Counted from the stretch's first letter, positions 17,221 to 27,409 are shown. The stretch: DNA of 64,000 nt from Dyadobacter sp. CY356 (GCF_021440195.1 NZ_JAJTSZ010000006.1:372001-436000); one strand, 5' to 3'. Notes: generated by a model from the sequence alone, not told the origin. Program-made: numbers and translations.

Positions 17221-17240
17221 AATTGATTTAAAGATTTAAC

Positions 17241-17248
17241 TATCTTTG
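17241..17248 (+). promoter_or_regulatory. -10 element of mntH
   Basis: TATCTTTG matches TAnnTTTG. A TTG at 17223-17225 is 15 bases upstream, slightly too close. Transcription would start near 17254, about 35 bases before the mntH ATG. Confidence 0.5.
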
Positions 17249-17288
17249 TTTTCAATAAACCAGATTGTTTATTTTAGACATTCGAAAA

Positions 17289-18638
17289 ATGTTTGACAAT
17301 TTAACTACCAAGGATTCATTGCTTAAAAACATAACAGACGATACCAATAAACTTGCTTCGTTGTCGGAAGTTCACGCTTCAATAAATATACCTGAAGGTG
17401 CAGGCTTTTGGAGAAAACTAATGGCATTTACCGGTCCTGGGCTAATGGTGGCCGTTGGATATATCGATCCGGGCAACTGGGCTACGGATATTGAAGGCGG
17501 TTCCCGTTTTGGCTACACCCTGCTTACGGTCATTTTGGTCTCCAATTTATTTGCTATGCTGTTACAGCACCTGGCACTGAAACTTGGCATTGCATCCGGC
17601 CGCGACCTGGCGCAGGCCTGCCGGGATTATTATTCCAGGCCGGTTTCCATCGTATTATGGATACTATCTGAAATAGCCATCGCCGCCACCGATCTGGCCG
17701 AGGTTATCGGCTCAGCCATCGCCCTGAATTTATTGTTTAACCTCCCATTAACGGTCGGCATTATTTTCACATCGCTTGACGTGTTGCTTGTTTTATATTT
17801 TCAACAAAAAGGATTCAGGATTATTGAAAGTATTGTTGGTGCTTTGATGGGCATCATTTTGTTGAGTTTCATGTATGAAATGATTGTTTCTCAGCCTTCT
17901 CTTTCCGGTATGCTGGGAGGACTTCTTCCAAAAGCTGAGATCGTAACCAATCCGGGAATGCTTTACATTGCCATCGGAATTCTGGGGGCGACGGTGATGC
18001 CGCATAATTTATATCTGCATTCCAGTATCGTGCAAACCAGAAATTTCAAACGTGACGAAGAAGGAAAAAAGACGGCCATCAAATTTGCTACCATCGATTC
18101 AACGGTTTCACTTGGACTTGCCTTTTTTATCAATGCATCCATTCTGATCCTAGCCGCAGCTGCATTTCATAACAACGGACACAGGGAAGTGGCCGATATT
18201 ACAGATGCTTATCATTTGTTGGATCCTTTACTGGGTGTGAGTCTTGCAGGTATCTTCTTTGCGCTGGCGTTACTTGCATCCGGACAAAGTTCAACACTCA
18301 CCGGAACGCTGGCCGGACAGATTGTTATGGAAGGATTTTTAAATATCCGCCTCAAACCATGGATCCGACGGCTGATTACCAGAGCCATTGCCATCATTCC
18401 GGCATTGATCGTTACTACGCTTTATGGTGAAAAAGGTATGGCAGAATTATTGGTTTTTAGCCAGGTGATATTATCCCTGCAACTTAGTTTTGCTGTGGTG
18501 CCGTTGGTACTTTTCACTGCAAATCGTAAGATTATGGGTAATTTTGCTAATTCAAAAGGGCTGACAATGCTCAGTTGGGTGATCACTTCAATTATCATTG
18601 TACTAAATGGTTATCTGTTATTCCGGACACTTTTTTAG
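17289..18638 (+). CDS. mntH: Nramp-family Mn/Fe transporter MntH
   Basis: Proton-coupled divalent metal importer of about 449 residues and eleven helices. Helix 1 holds the metal-binding DPGN in GYIDPGNWATD and helix 6 holds MPH in ATVMPHNLYLHS, both as required for Mn and Fe; the Met favours transition metals over Ca or Mg. The ATG at 17289 fits the inferred promoter; a TTG 24 bases upstream is possible. The divergent MntR regulator and the dyad between them make manganese uptake the likely job. Confidence 0.93.
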   Translation: MFDNLTTKDSLLKNITDDTNKLASLSEVHASINIPEGAGFWRKLMAFTGPGLMVAVGYIDPGNWATDIEGGSRFGYTLLTVILVSNLFAMLLQHLALKLGIASGRDLAQACRDYYSRPVSIVLWILSEIAIAATDLAEVIGSAIALNLLFNLPLTVGIIFTSLDVLLVLYFQQKGFRIIESIVGALMGIILLSFMYEMIVSQPSLSGMLGGLLPKAEIVTNPGMLYIAIGILGATVMPHNLYLHSSIVQTRNFKRDEEGKKTAIKFATIDSTVSLGLAFFINASILILAAAAFHNNGHREVADITDAYHLLDPLLGVSLAGIFFALALLASGQSSTLTGTLAGQIVMEGFLNIRLKPWIRRLITRAIAIIPALIVTTLYGEKGMAELLVFSQVILSLQLSFAVVPLVLFTANRKIMGNFANSKGLTMLSWVITSIIIVLNGYLLFRTLF

Positions 18639-18731
18639 ATATACGTCACGACCAGGAAATTAAATTTCGGCCTACAAGTACCTTCTTTGCCTGCGGTTTC
18701 CTAACTTTCGCTGTTTTTAGAACAGAAATGA

Positions 18732-20675
18732 ATGGAACCCAAACACAATTTTGATAAAATCTCTGCTGCCGGTATTCTTATTGCATTCGGAATTATTTAT
18801 GGAGACATAGGTACATCGCCGCTTTATGTAATGCAGGCCATCATTGGCAAAGAAGTTATCACAGACGAAATTATTTACGGTGCTCTGTCCTGCATCGTAT
18901 GGACGCTGACTTTACAAACCACGGTAAAATACGTAATCCTGATACTTCGCGCAGACAATCGTGGTGAAGGCGGGATTTTCGCTTTGTATGCGCTGGTGCG
19001 TAAACATGCACGCTGGCTGACTGTTCCGGCTGTCATTGGCGGTAGTACGCTGTTGGCCGACGGAATTATTACCCCGCCAATTTCGGTTTCCTCAGCTGTT
19101 GAAGGACTTAGAATTTTATATCCGAATATTCAAACCATACCGATTGTTATCGCCATCCTGACCGGCATTTTCCTGATCCAGGCTTTTGGGACAAAAATCG
19201 TGGGACGGGCGTTTGGACCGATCATGATCACCTGGTTTTCTATGCTTGGCGTTTTGGGATTATACCAGGTGATGGGTCACCCAGAAATATTTAAGGCATT
19301 AAATCCAATGTACGGATATGAATTGCTTACAAAACATCCGGGCGGATTCTGGATGTTAGGTGCCGTTTTTCTTTGTACAACCGGAGCCGAAGCTTTATAT
19401 ACCGATCTTGGACATTGTGGCCGTGCGAATATTCGTGTAAGCTGGGTATTTGTAAAAATTTGTCTGGTTCTGAATTATTTCGGCCAGGGTGCTTGGCTTC
19501 TTTCCGAAGTTGGAAATCTGCTTGCAGAACGTAAACCATTTTATGAAGTGATGCCCGATTGGTGGCTTCTTCCCGGAATTGTCATCGCCACTTCTGCTGC
19601 CATTATTGCCAGTCAGGCTTTAATTTCCGGTTCTTTTACACTGATTTCAGAAGCTATCCGATTGAATTTCTGGCCAAAAGTTCGATTGGTATACCCAAGC
19701 GACCAGAAAGGACAATTATACGTTCCAAGTGTAAACTGGCTTTTGTGGCTGGGTTGTATGGTCGTTGTATTTTATTTCAAAGAATCTTCCAACATGGAAG
19801 CCGCTTACGGATTGGCCATCACAGCAACGATGATTATGACCACCATTCTTTTCTCCTATTATCTATATTTAAAACGGGTGAATTTGTGGATTGTCATCGC
19901 TTTCATGATGCTGTATCTGTTCATTGAAGGACTTTTCCTTGGAGCTAATTTATTGAAATTCACACACGGCGGCTGGTTTACGATCATGATCGGTGTTATG
20001 GTGGCAGGTTTGATGTCGGTATGGCTTCGCGCTTTTTATATTAAATTGCGTTTGACAGAATATACCAAACTTGAATCCTATCTGCCTGCTTTGAAGGAAC
20101 TGAGTCGTGATATCAGTATTCCAAAATATACAACCCATCTGGTTTTCATGACCAACGCTTCCCGCGTTTCAGAAATTGAAACAAAGGTGGTTTATTCCAT
20201 TTTTCAAAAGCGGCCTAAACGTGCTGATATTTACTGGTTTATCCACGTCGACACCACGGATGATCCATATACAATGGAATACAAAGTGAATACGATTGAT
20301 GATGATGAAACGGTTATCAAAGTCAATTTCAAACTCGGTTTCCGTGTTGAACAGCGCATTAACCTGTTTTTCCGAAAAGTAGTGGAAGATATGGTGATGA
20401 ATAAAGAGGTGGACATTACCAGCCGTTACGAATCATTAAGTCGCCAGAATGTTACTGGTGATTTCCGCTTCGTCGTTCTGGAACGTTTTCTTTCTTTTGA
20501 AAATGACCTCCCGTTTTTTGAACAACTGGTCATGAAAACTTACTTTTTTGTAAAAGATTTTACTACGCCGGAAGATAAATGGTTTGGCCTGGACAGCAGT
20601 TCTGTAAAAATTGAAAAAGTCCCGCTGATTATCCGTCCTATCGAAAATATTAAATTGAGACGGGTTTACGTGTAA
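18732..20675 (+). CDS. kup: Kup-type potassium uptake protein
   Basis: Potassium/proton symporter of the KUP/HAK/KT family, 647 residues. The N-terminus has GIIYGDIGTSPLYV, the family signature in helix 1, and EGGIFALYAL in helix 2-3. Twelve helices are followed by a cytoplasmic tail from about residue 435 with VFMTNASRVSEIE. Length is normal. It lies 93 bases after mntH in the same direction and ends in a strong terminator, so a shared transcript with mntH is possible but not shown. Confidence 0.95.
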   Translation: MEPKHNFDKISAAGILIAFGIIYGDIGTSPLYVMQAIIGKEVITDEIIYGALSCIVWTLTLQTTVKYVILILRADNRGEGGIFALYALVRKHARWLTVPAVIGGSTLLADGIITPPISVSSAVEGLRILYPNIQTIPIVIAILTGIFLIQAFGTKIVGRAFGPIMITWFSMLGVLGLYQVMGHPEIFKALNPMYGYELLTKHPGGFWMLGAVFLCTTGAEALYTDLGHCGRANIRVSWVFVKICLVLNYFGQGAWLLSEVGNLLAERKPFYEVMPDWWLLPGIVIATSAAIIASQALISGSFTLISEAIRLNFWPKVRLVYPSDQKGQLYVPSVNWLLWLGCMVVVFYFKESSNMEAAYGLAITATMIMTTILFSYYLYLKRVNLWIVIAFMMLYLFIEGLFLGANLLKFTHGGWFTIMIGVMVAGLMSVWLRAFYIKLRLTEYTKLESYLPALKELSRDISIPKYTTHLVFMTNASRVSEIETKVVYSIFQKRPKRADIYWFIHVDTTDDPYTMEYKVNTIDDDETVIKVNFKLGFRVEQRINLFFRKVVEDMVMNKEVDITSRYESLSRQNVTGDFRFVVLERFLSFENDLPFFEQLVMKTYFFVKDFTTPEDKWFGLDSSSVKIEKVPLIIRPIENIKLRRVYV

Positions 20676-20697
20676 GACGAAGTTATCAATATGAATT

Positions 20698-20744
20698 AAA
20701 GGATCAATATTACTCAGTATGATTGAGTGGTATTGATCCTTTTG
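20698..20744 (+). terminator. Terminator after kup
   Basis: AAAGGATCAATA pairs exactly with TATTGATCCTTT, with an inner CTCA/TGAG pairing, followed by TTTTG. It starts 23 bases after the stop. Confidence 0.8.
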
Positions 20745-20780
20745 CTATCTCGTCACTAAATTTTATTAATCTTAACTGTT

Positions 20781-22982
20781 GTGTATAAAAGCATTATCCT
20801 ATCCCTCATTCTGATCGTTTTTGGAATTACGTCCTATGCTCAGAATCAACCCGTCATCATTCCGATAGAAACCAGACAAAACGCTTTGGTACTACAAACG
20901 GACAAAGAAAACCATCTTGGTATTATCTATTTTGGAAAGAAGTTAAACCAGGCGGCAGAATACCAACTTATTCCTTCACAAAGTCGCCAGCGTGATGGAA
21001 ATGCAGGTATTTACAACTCGGCCTACACGCCATCCGGAACGTGGAGCGTGTCCGAACCTGCCCTGCAACTTACACATGGTGATGGAAATAAATCGTTGGA
21101 TCTCATTTATGTAAGCCATAAAACAGCAAAGGAAAATAACAATGTAAGTGTTACCAGCATCGTTCTGAAAGATCCTGTCTATGCAGTTGAGGTAACGCTT
21201 TTCTACAAAACATACTTTCAGGAGAATGTGGTTGAACAGTGGAGTATAATTAAAAGTGAAGAAAAAAATCCGGTTACACTTCAAAAGTATGCTTCGGCTA
21301 ATCTTTATTTCATCGCAAAAGATTATTATCTGACGCATTATAACGGAACCTGGGCCAAAGAGATGAATCCCGAAGAAGAATTACTGACAGCCGGAATCCG
21401 TGTTTTGGATTCTAAACTTGGAACTCGCGCCAATCTTTTTCAGCCACCAAGTTTTTCGCTGTCTTTTGATAAACCGGCAACTGAAACAGAAGGAAAAGTT
21501 TTGCTTGGAACCTTAGCCTGGTCAGGGAATTTCAAGATGGATTTTGAGGTTGATTCCTACCATAATCTGAGATTAATCGCCGGAATAAATCCTTACGCCT
21601 CAGAATATCCGCTGGTATCAAAACAGGAATTTAAAACACCGTCTTTCATCTACACTTTCTCTGAAAACGGAAAAGGTGAAGCAAGCCGTAACTTGCATAA
21701 CTGGGCAAGAAAATACAGGATTCTGGATGGTGAAGGCACTCGCATGACATTATTAAATAACTGGGAGGCAACTTATTTTAATTTTAACGAAGACAAACTT
21801 TCCGGGCTTTTCAAAGATGGGAAGAAGCTGGGCGTTGATTTGTTTTTGCTGGACGACGGCTGGTTTGCCAATAAATATCCCCGAAATAATGATCAGGCAG
21901 GCTTGGGCGACTGGCAGGAAAACGTCAAAAAATTGCCGCATGGCATTGGTTATCTGGTTAAAGAAGCACAAAAAACAGGAATCAAATTCGGAATTTGGGT
22001 GGAGCCTGAAATGGTAAATCCAAAAAGTGAATTGTATGAAAAACATCCGGATTGGGTAATTAAACAACCGCAGCGTCCCGAACATTATATGCGCAACCAG
22101 CTTCCGCTGGACTTGTCAAATCCGGAAGTTCAGAATTTCGTTTATGGAATTTTGGATAAACTTTTTACCGAAAATCCGGATATCGCCTACATCAAATGGG
22201 ATTGTAACGCGATCACTTTTAACGCATACTCCGCTTATCTCGAAAAAAGTAAGCAAAAACAATCTCAGCTTTATGTTGATTATGTAAAGGGATTGTACAA
22301 AGTTTTGGAAAAACTACGGGCAAAATATCCAAAAATCCCGATGATGTTATGCTCAGGCGGCGGCGGTCGGGTAGATTATGAAGCACTTAAATATTTCACC
22401 GAATTCTGGCCTAGCGATAATACTGATCCCTTGGAAAGAGTTTTTATGCAATGGGAATATTCTTATTTCTTCCCTGCCATCACGCAAAGCGCACACGTGA
22501 CGGATTGGGGAAAGCAGCCTTTAAAATTCCGTACGGATGTGGCCATGATGGGCCGTTTAGGTTATGATATCGTTGTAAGTCATTTGAATGAAAAAGATCT
22601 GAAATTCAGTCAGCAGGCTGTTTCAACCTATAATGCTGTGAAAGATGTAATTTTCCAGGGCGATCTTTTCAGGTTGGTCGATCCTAAAAAAAATGACTAT
22701 GCAGCATTGATGTTTGCTACAAAAAACAAATCAAAAGCAATTCTGTTTTCTTATTTGGTTGGAAACAGGAATGGTGATGGCTCGGATACGCCGATCCGTC
22801 TGGAAGGACTGGATGCTTCTAAAAATTATAAAGTGAAAGAGTTGAATCTATACCCCGATACGAAATCTGCATTAAAAGAAGATCAGGTTTATTCAGGAGA
22901 ATATTTGATGACGGCCGGATTTAATCCGGTTGTGAATGCGAGGAGAACCAGTGTCATTGTTGAGATTGAGGTGGTGCCGTAG
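20781..22982 (+). CDS. Exported GH36 alpha-galactosidase
   Basis: Retaining alpha-galactosidase of glycoside hydrolase family 36, 733 residues. A signal peptide is present (hydrophobic start ending ITSYAQ), so it acts in the periplasm or beyond, on raffinose-type or galactomannan side chains. The N-terminal beta-supersandwich covers about residues 25-310, the TIM barrel 315-640 and a C-terminal beta domain the rest. The nucleophile is Asp474 in KWDCN and the acid/base is Asp546 in PSDNTD. The start is GTG; no closer ATG preserves the signal peptide. Its TAG stop is part of the REP-like element that follows, so the last residue may have been shaped by that insertion. Confidence 0.92.
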   Translation: MYKSIILSLILIVFGITSYAQNQPVIIPIETRQNALVLQTDKENHLGIIYFGKKLNQAAEYQLIPSQSRQRDGNAGIYNSAYTPSGTWSVSEPALQLTHGDGNKSLDLIYVSHKTAKENNNVSVTSIVLKDPVYAVEVTLFYKTYFQENVVEQWSIIKSEEKNPVTLQKYASANLYFIAKDYYLTHYNGTWAKEMNPEEELLTAGIRVLDSKLGTRANLFQPPSFSLSFDKPATETEGKVLLGTLAWSGNFKMDFEVDSYHNLRLIAGINPYASEYPLVSKQEFKTPSFIYTFSENGKGEASRNLHNWARKYRILDGEGTRMTLLNNWEATYFNFNEDKLSGLFKDGKKLGVDLFLLDDGWFANKYPRNNDQAGLGDWQENVKKLPHGIGYLVKEAQKTGIKFGIWVEPEMVNPKSELYEKHPDWVIKQPQRPEHYMRNQLPLDLSNPEVQNFVYGILDKLFTENPDIAYIKWDCNAITFNAYSAYLEKSKQKQSQLYVDYVKGLYKVLEKLRAKYPKIPMMLCSGGGGRVDYEALKYFTEFWPSDNTDPLERVFMQWEYSYFFPAITQSAHVTDWGKQPLKFRTDVAMMGRLGYDIVVSHLNEKDLKFSQQAVSTYNAVKDVIFQGDLFRLVDPKKNDYAALMFATKNKSKAILFSYLVGNRNGDGSDTPIRLEGLDASKNYKVKELNLYPDTKSALKEDQVYSGEYLMTAGFNPVVNARRTSVIVEIEVVP

Positions 22983-23203
22983 GGGCGACCCTCGTGGTCG
23001 CCCGTTGGAATAAATAACCACGGTTCTTTATTCCATAAATGGTTTTTCAATTCCATCCATGGCGATTAATCCATCCATGGTGATTTACTCCAAAATGAGT
23101 CTAAAAGACATTCTCTCGTTCGATTATATGTGCACTTGCGTTTGACTCTCAAATTATAAATAATTTGGGAGTCAAACCGGGCGACCACAAGGGTCGCCCC
23201 TAC
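22979..23203. repeat. REPIN-like element with GTAG-type REP ends
   Basis: Two 25-base ends (22979-23003 and 23179-23203) are inverted copies with 24 of 25 identical bases. Each begins with GTAG followed by a hairpin of GGGCGACC and GGTCGCCC around a 5-base loop. A 5' GTAG or GGAG plus a palindrome is the hallmark of REP sequences mobilised by RAYT transposases. The 175-base centre has no coding potential but includes near repeats of ATCCATGG (about 23055-23085). The GTAG of each end provides the TAG stop of the neighbouring gene. Confidence 0.8.
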
Positions 23204-23721
23204 CTGAGATAAACCCCTTCTTCGGTTGGGCGGCTTAGGATTACTTCTACTCTTTCGCTGATGGTCGTGCTTAATGAATATCCTACGTAATTGGCGGAAA
23301 CCGGAAATAAATGGTGTTCACGGTCAACTATCACAGCTACTTGTAATTTTTTCATTTGCACTTTCAAAAATGGTTCAAGTGCAAATGCCAGCGTACGACC
23401 GGTATTCAAAACATCATCCACAACTACCGCAACCTGATTTTCAAGCTCAACGGATTCATCGTCAAAATGTATTTCACTTTGCCAGTGGATTGTTTTGTCA
23501 AAACGAAGCTCAATCAGTTTTATATCCAACGGGGAAATTGACCGTAATTCTTCTGTGAGGATCTTGGCAAACTGATATCCTTCTCCGGCTATACCAGCCA
23601 GGATTACAGAACTTTCTTCAAAATTCTGCTCATATATTTCAAAAGCTATCCGCCGGATTTTTTGGCGGGTTTGCAAGGATGTCAGTATTTGTCTGTGTGT
23701 ATCTATATTTGTTATTTCCAT
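23200..23721 (-). CDS. Phosphoribosyltransferase family protein (PyrR-like)
   Basis: Type I phosphoribosyltransferase of 173 residues. The PRPP-binding loop VVVDDVLNTGRT is intact, and the hood and flexible loop segments resemble PyrR/uracil-type members. It could regulate pyrimidine genes or salvage a base; no pyr genes are adjacent, so neither is shown. The ATG at 23721 is chosen over a TTG 36 bases upstream. Its TAG stop lies in the right end of the REP-like element, which mirrors the left neighbour. Confidence 0.8.
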   Translation of the reverse strand: MEITNIDTHRQILTSLQTRQKIRRIAFEIYEQNFEESSVILAGIAGEGYQFAKILTEELRSISPLDIKLIELRFDKTIHWQSEIHFDDESVELENQVAVVVDDVLNTGRTLAFALEPFLKVQMKKLQVAVIVDREHHLFPVSANYVGYSLSTTISERVEVILSRPTEEGVYLR

Positions 23722-23822
23722 GAGACTATTGTTCAAAAAATTCCGGGTTTCTCTCAATTAACATTTCTTTGTAGTAAAAATCTCACAATCTTCCGACAAG
23801 AAAAAATTATAATATGCAAAAC

Positions 23823-24539
23823 CTATTTGTTAATCCTGGTACTCTCAGCAAAATTAACAATCCATTGTGCAAAAACTTTCTCTGATGTCGGTAATTCCAG
23901 GCTCGTGATACCCATTTCTACTTTCCGTTCTCCTATTCTTTCCACTCTTAATTCCATCAAAGCCCGATCGTAAGCTTTAGGGAATTCAGGATGCGCTTGT
24001 ATCCCAAGCATCGTTTCACCAATCTGAAACATGGCATTCGGACAATCTGGCGTCCGGGCTAGCAAAATCGCCTCTGTGGGTAATTTTAAAACCTGATCCT
24101 GGCACATCATCAAAAGATTAAAGGAGGATGCAGCAGGCATCATCCAGTTTTGAAATTTTAACGTTTCAAAAGTATGCACACCCACACACCAGCCAACATC
24201 AGATTTTCTTACCTCACCTCCTAACGCCTCACTAAGAATCTGATGCCCAAAACAAACACCGATGAATGTTTTCCCAGATTGGTGTATTTTCCTTACAAAT
24301 GATTTCAAATTCTCAATCCATTCATCCCCGTCATAAACAGAAGATTTTGATCCGGTACAGATGTAAACATCACACGCATTCACCGAAGCTGGAAAAGCTC
24401 CGTTACAAACATCATAAAACTCAAATTGCCAGTCAGGTGCAATGTTTGCGAATAACGCAGGAAACATAACCCGGTAATCTCCCGCTATTGACAAGAATTC
24501 CACCCGAACATGATCACATTCTAACAGACCTACTTTCAT
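23823..24539 (-). CDS. Class I glutamine amidotransferase
   Basis: Stand-alone GATase-1 domain, 238 residues. The nucleophile is Cys in GVCFGHQIL, and His-Glu occur in IQAHPEFP, giving the triad Cys-His-Glu. Stand-alone members of the GMP-synthase-like group (YfeJ/CobB-like, gamma-glutamyl hydrolase-like) are often annotated so; a synthetase partner is not nearby. It may hydrolyse glutamine-linked compounds or serve in detoxification. It lies 101 bases upstream of the phosphoribosyltransferase and could be cotranscribed with it. Confidence 0.82.
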   Translation of the reverse strand: MKVGLLECDHVRVEFLSIAGDYRVMFPALFANIAPDWQFEFYDVCNGAFPASVNACDVYICTGSKSSVYDGDEWIENLKSFVRKIHQSGKTFIGVCFGHQILSEALGGEVRKSDVGWCVGVHTFETLKFQNWMMPAASSFNLLMMCQDQVLKLPTEAILLARTPDCPNAMFQIGETMLGIQAHPEFPKAYDRALMELRVERIGERKVEMGITSLELPTSEKVFAQWIVNFAESTRINK

Positions 24540-24777
24540 TGAATAAATCAGATAATTTCCTGCCGGATTTTGGCTAAATATTCGGTTAAATTAAGAATAA
24601 AATAGATTTGAAATAAAACAATGCAGATTGGTATCTGCGCCCGTACAATTAAAAACATGACTTTTTGACGTATATTCTTCCATTATTGAAAAATGTACGA
24701 CATTATTTCCGGTTTATTCTCCCGGCACATTGTTTGACGGTAGTACATTGTTATCAACTTATCAACGAAATACCGCC

Positions 24778-27384
24778 ATGAACTTTAACCAATATACCAT
24801 CAAGGCGCAGGAAATTATACAACACGCCGCACAAATGGCTCAGGGCAACCAGCAGCAGGCTATTGAAACAGGGCATGTTGTTAAATCCATTTTGGAGGAA
24901 GATCCAAATACGTCGCAGTTTATCCTTAATCAACTAAATATTAGTGCAGATGTTTTAAGTAATCGTCTGCAAAAAATACTGGATTCTTATCCGCGGGTTA
25001 GTGGAACCAGCCAGGCTTTTTTAGGTAATGATCTTGCAGCCGCAACATCTAAGGCACAAAACTATCTGAAAGAATTCGGTGACGAATTTATAAGTATTGA
25101 ACTTCTTCTTCTGGGAATACTTAGTGGAAAAGATTCCACAGCCACCATGATGAAGGAAGTGGGTTTTAAAGAAAAGGAGTTAATAAACGCCATTAAAGAA
25201 CTAAGAGGAAAAAATAACCCCGTGAAAGATCAAAACGCAGAAGCAAAATATCGTTCTCTGGAACGTTACAGCAAAAACCTTAATGAACTCGCCAAAGCCG
25301 GAAAAATTGATCCGGTGATTGGTCGTGACGAAGAAATCAGACGGGTTTTACAGATATTAAGTCGCCGTACAAAAAACAATCCGATTCTGCTGGGAGAGCC
25401 GGGTGTTGGTAAAACAGCGATCGTAGAAGGACTTGCCCAAAGAATTGTTCAGGGTGATGTTCCTGAAAACCTGAAATCAAAAATCATTGCTTCCCTTGAT
25501 ATGGGTCTGCTGATTGCAGGTGCAAAATACAAGGGAGAATTTGAGGAACGATTGAAAGCAGTTATTAAAGAAGTGACTGACTCGGAAGGTGAAATTGTTT
25601 TATTCATTGATGAAATTCACACGCTCATCGGCGCAGGTGGCGGCGGTGAAGGAGCCATGGACGCAGCAAATTTATTAAAACCTGCTTTGGCTCGTGGAGA
25701 ATTGCATGCAATTGGCGCGACGACGCTGAAAGAATACCAAAAATACATGGAGAAGGATAAAGCGCTGGAACGTCGGTTCCAGGCTGTGATGGTAGACGAG
25801 CCGAATATTCCTGACGCCATCAGTATTTTGCGTGGTATCAAAGAAAAATATGAGCTGCATCATGGTGTAAGAATCCAGGATGATGCGGTGATCGCAGCGG
25901 TTGAACTTTCAACCCGTTACATCAGCGACCGTTTTTTGCCGGATAAAGCAATTGACTTAATGGACGAAGCGGCTTCTAAGTTACGTCTTGAAATGGATAG
26001 CGTTCCGGAAGAGCTGGATGAGCTAAACCGTAAAGTAATGCAGCTCGAAATTGAACGGGAAGCAATTCGCCGTGAGAATAACAAGGAAAAAGAAACGATA
26101 TTAAATAAGGAAATTGCAGACCTGAGTGAAAGACGGAATAGTCTGAAAGCACTTTGGGAAAATGAAAAAGGCAAAGTCAACGAAGTTCGTACGCTGAAAG
26201 AACAACTTGAACAACTGCGTCTGGAAGCTGAACAGGCCGAAAGAAGTGGTGATTTTGGTAAAGTTGCGGAGATCAGATATGGACGGATCCCGGAAGCTAA
26301 CAGCCGTTTGGAAGCGCTGAAAGAATCCGAAAATGCGGAAAGCCTGATGCAGGAAGAAGTAACGCCGGAAGAAATTGCTGAGGTTGTAGCCAAATGGACC
26401 GGAATTCCGGTGGTTAAAATGCTGCAAAGTGATAAGGAAAAATTGCTGCATCTGGAAGATCATTTGCATCAACGCGTTGCAGGTCAGGAAGAAGCCATCA
26501 CTTTGGTATCAGATGCCGTTCGTCGTAGCCGGGCCGGATTGCAGGATTCAAAACGTCCTTTGGGAAGTTTTCTTTTCCTTGGACCGACAGGAGTTGGTAA
26601 AACGGAATTGGCAAAAACACTTGCTGAATATTTGTTCAATGACGAAAATGCAATGGTCCGGATTGATATGAGTGAGTATCAGGAACGTCATGCAGTAAGC
26701 CGTTTGGTTGGAGCACCTCCGGGATATGTTGGTTATGACGAAGGTGGACAATTGACAGAGGCTGTCCGTCGGAAACCATACAGTGTTATTCTTCTAGATG
26801 AGATTGAAAAAGCACATCCGGATGTCTGGAATATTCTTTTGCAGGTTTTGGACGAAGGTCGTTTGACTGATAATAAAGGCCGTGTTGCCAATTTCAAAAA
26901 CACGATCATAATTATGACTTCAAATATCGGAAGCCATATTATTCAGGAAAAATTTGCAGAAGACGAAGGATGGAATCATGCGTTGATCGTTGAAGAAGCT
27001 AAACAAGGCGTTCTTGATTTGCTAAAAGCTTCGGTTCGCCCCGAATTCTTGAACCGGATTGATGAGATCGTTTTGTTTGAACCGTTATCTATGAAAAACA
27101 TCCGGAAAATTGTTGATATACAATTTAAAGGAATTCAAAAAATGTTGCTTGAACAAGGCGTAACGCTGGATTCAACCGAAGAAGCATTAACCAAATTGGG
27201 AGAAGAAGGTTTTGATCCGGCGTTTGGTGCAAGACCACTAAAAAGAGTGTTACAACGTAAAATTCTCAACGAACTTTCAAAAGGAATTCTGAGCGGACAG
27301 GTTGCCCGTGATTCAGTGATTATGATGGAGTTAAATGCTGAAGGCGAACTGATTTTCGAGAATGTTGGTAGTGTAGAAATATAA
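24778..27384 (+). CDS. clpB: ClpB disaggregase
   Basis: Hsp100 AAA+ disaggregase of 868 residues that works with DnaK to rescue aggregated protein. Order: double Clp_N domain (1-145), first AAA domain with GEPGVGKT and Walker B FIDEIHTL, a coiled-coil M-domain of about 120 residues rich in Glu, Lys and Arg (about 400-525), second AAA domain with GPTGVGKT, and the C-terminal D2-small domain. Start: ATG at 24778, MNFNQYTIKAQE, matches family N-termini; the frame continues upstream to a TTG. No CIRCE element was found upstream. Confidence 0.97.
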   Translation: MNFNQYTIKAQEIIQHAAQMAQGNQQQAIETGHVVKSILEEDPNTSQFILNQLNISADVLSNRLQKILDSYPRVSGTSQAFLGNDLAAATSKAQNYLKEFGDEFISIELLLLGILSGKDSTATMMKEVGFKEKELINAIKELRGKNNPVKDQNAEAKYRSLERYSKNLNELAKAGKIDPVIGRDEEIRRVLQILSRRTKNNPILLGEPGVGKTAIVEGLAQRIVQGDVPENLKSKIIASLDMGLLIAGAKYKGEFEERLKAVIKEVTDSEGEIVLFIDEIHTLIGAGGGGEGAMDAANLLKPALARGELHAIGATTLKEYQKYMEKDKALERRFQAVMVDEPNIPDAISILRGIKEKYELHHGVRIQDDAVIAAVELSTRYISDRFLPDKAIDLMDEAASKLRLEMDSVPEELDELNRKVMQLEIEREAIRRENNKEKETILNKEIADLSERRNSLKALWENEKGKVNEVRTLKEQLEQLRLEAEQAERSGDFGKVAEIRYGRIPEANSRLEALKESENAESLMQEEVTPEEIAEVVAKWTGIPVVKMLQSDKEKLLHLEDHLHQRVAGQEEAITLVSDAVRRSRAGLQDSKRPLGSFLFLGPTGVGKTELAKTLAEYLFNDENAMVRIDMSEYQERHAVSRLVGAPPGYVGYDEGGQLTEAVRRKPYSVILLDEIEKAHPDVWNILLQVLDEGRLTDNKGRVANFKNTIIIMTSNIGSHIIQEKFAEDEGWNHALIVEEAKQGVLDLLKASVRPEFLNRIDEIVLFEPLSMKNIRKIVDIQFKGIQKMLLEQGVTLDSTEEALTKLGEEGFDPAFGARPLKRVLQRKILNELSKGILSGQVARDSVIMMELNAEGELIFENVGSVEI

Positions 27385-27404
27385 TTTTAATCAAAGTTTG
27401 ATTA
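27385..27404. repeat. Copy of the 20-base palindromic core from 6461-6480
   Basis: TTTTAATCAAAGTTTGATTA directly follows the clpB stop codon and is identical to bases 6461-6480. The core TAATCAAA-G-TTTGATTA is a perfect dyad. Confidence 0.5.
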
Positions 27405-27409
27405 TTTAG

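Noticed and set aside
24540..24777. CIRCE or sigma-32-type element before clpB
   Set aside because: No inverted TTAGCACTC-like repeat and no good TAnnTTTG promoter at a fitting distance; only a lone TAGATTTG far upstream.
25917..26393. Antisense 158-codon open frame within clpB, rich in Ser
   Set aside because: It lies wholly opposite the M-domain and flanking region of clpB; its Ser/Leu/Arg bias mirrors the sense codon pattern.
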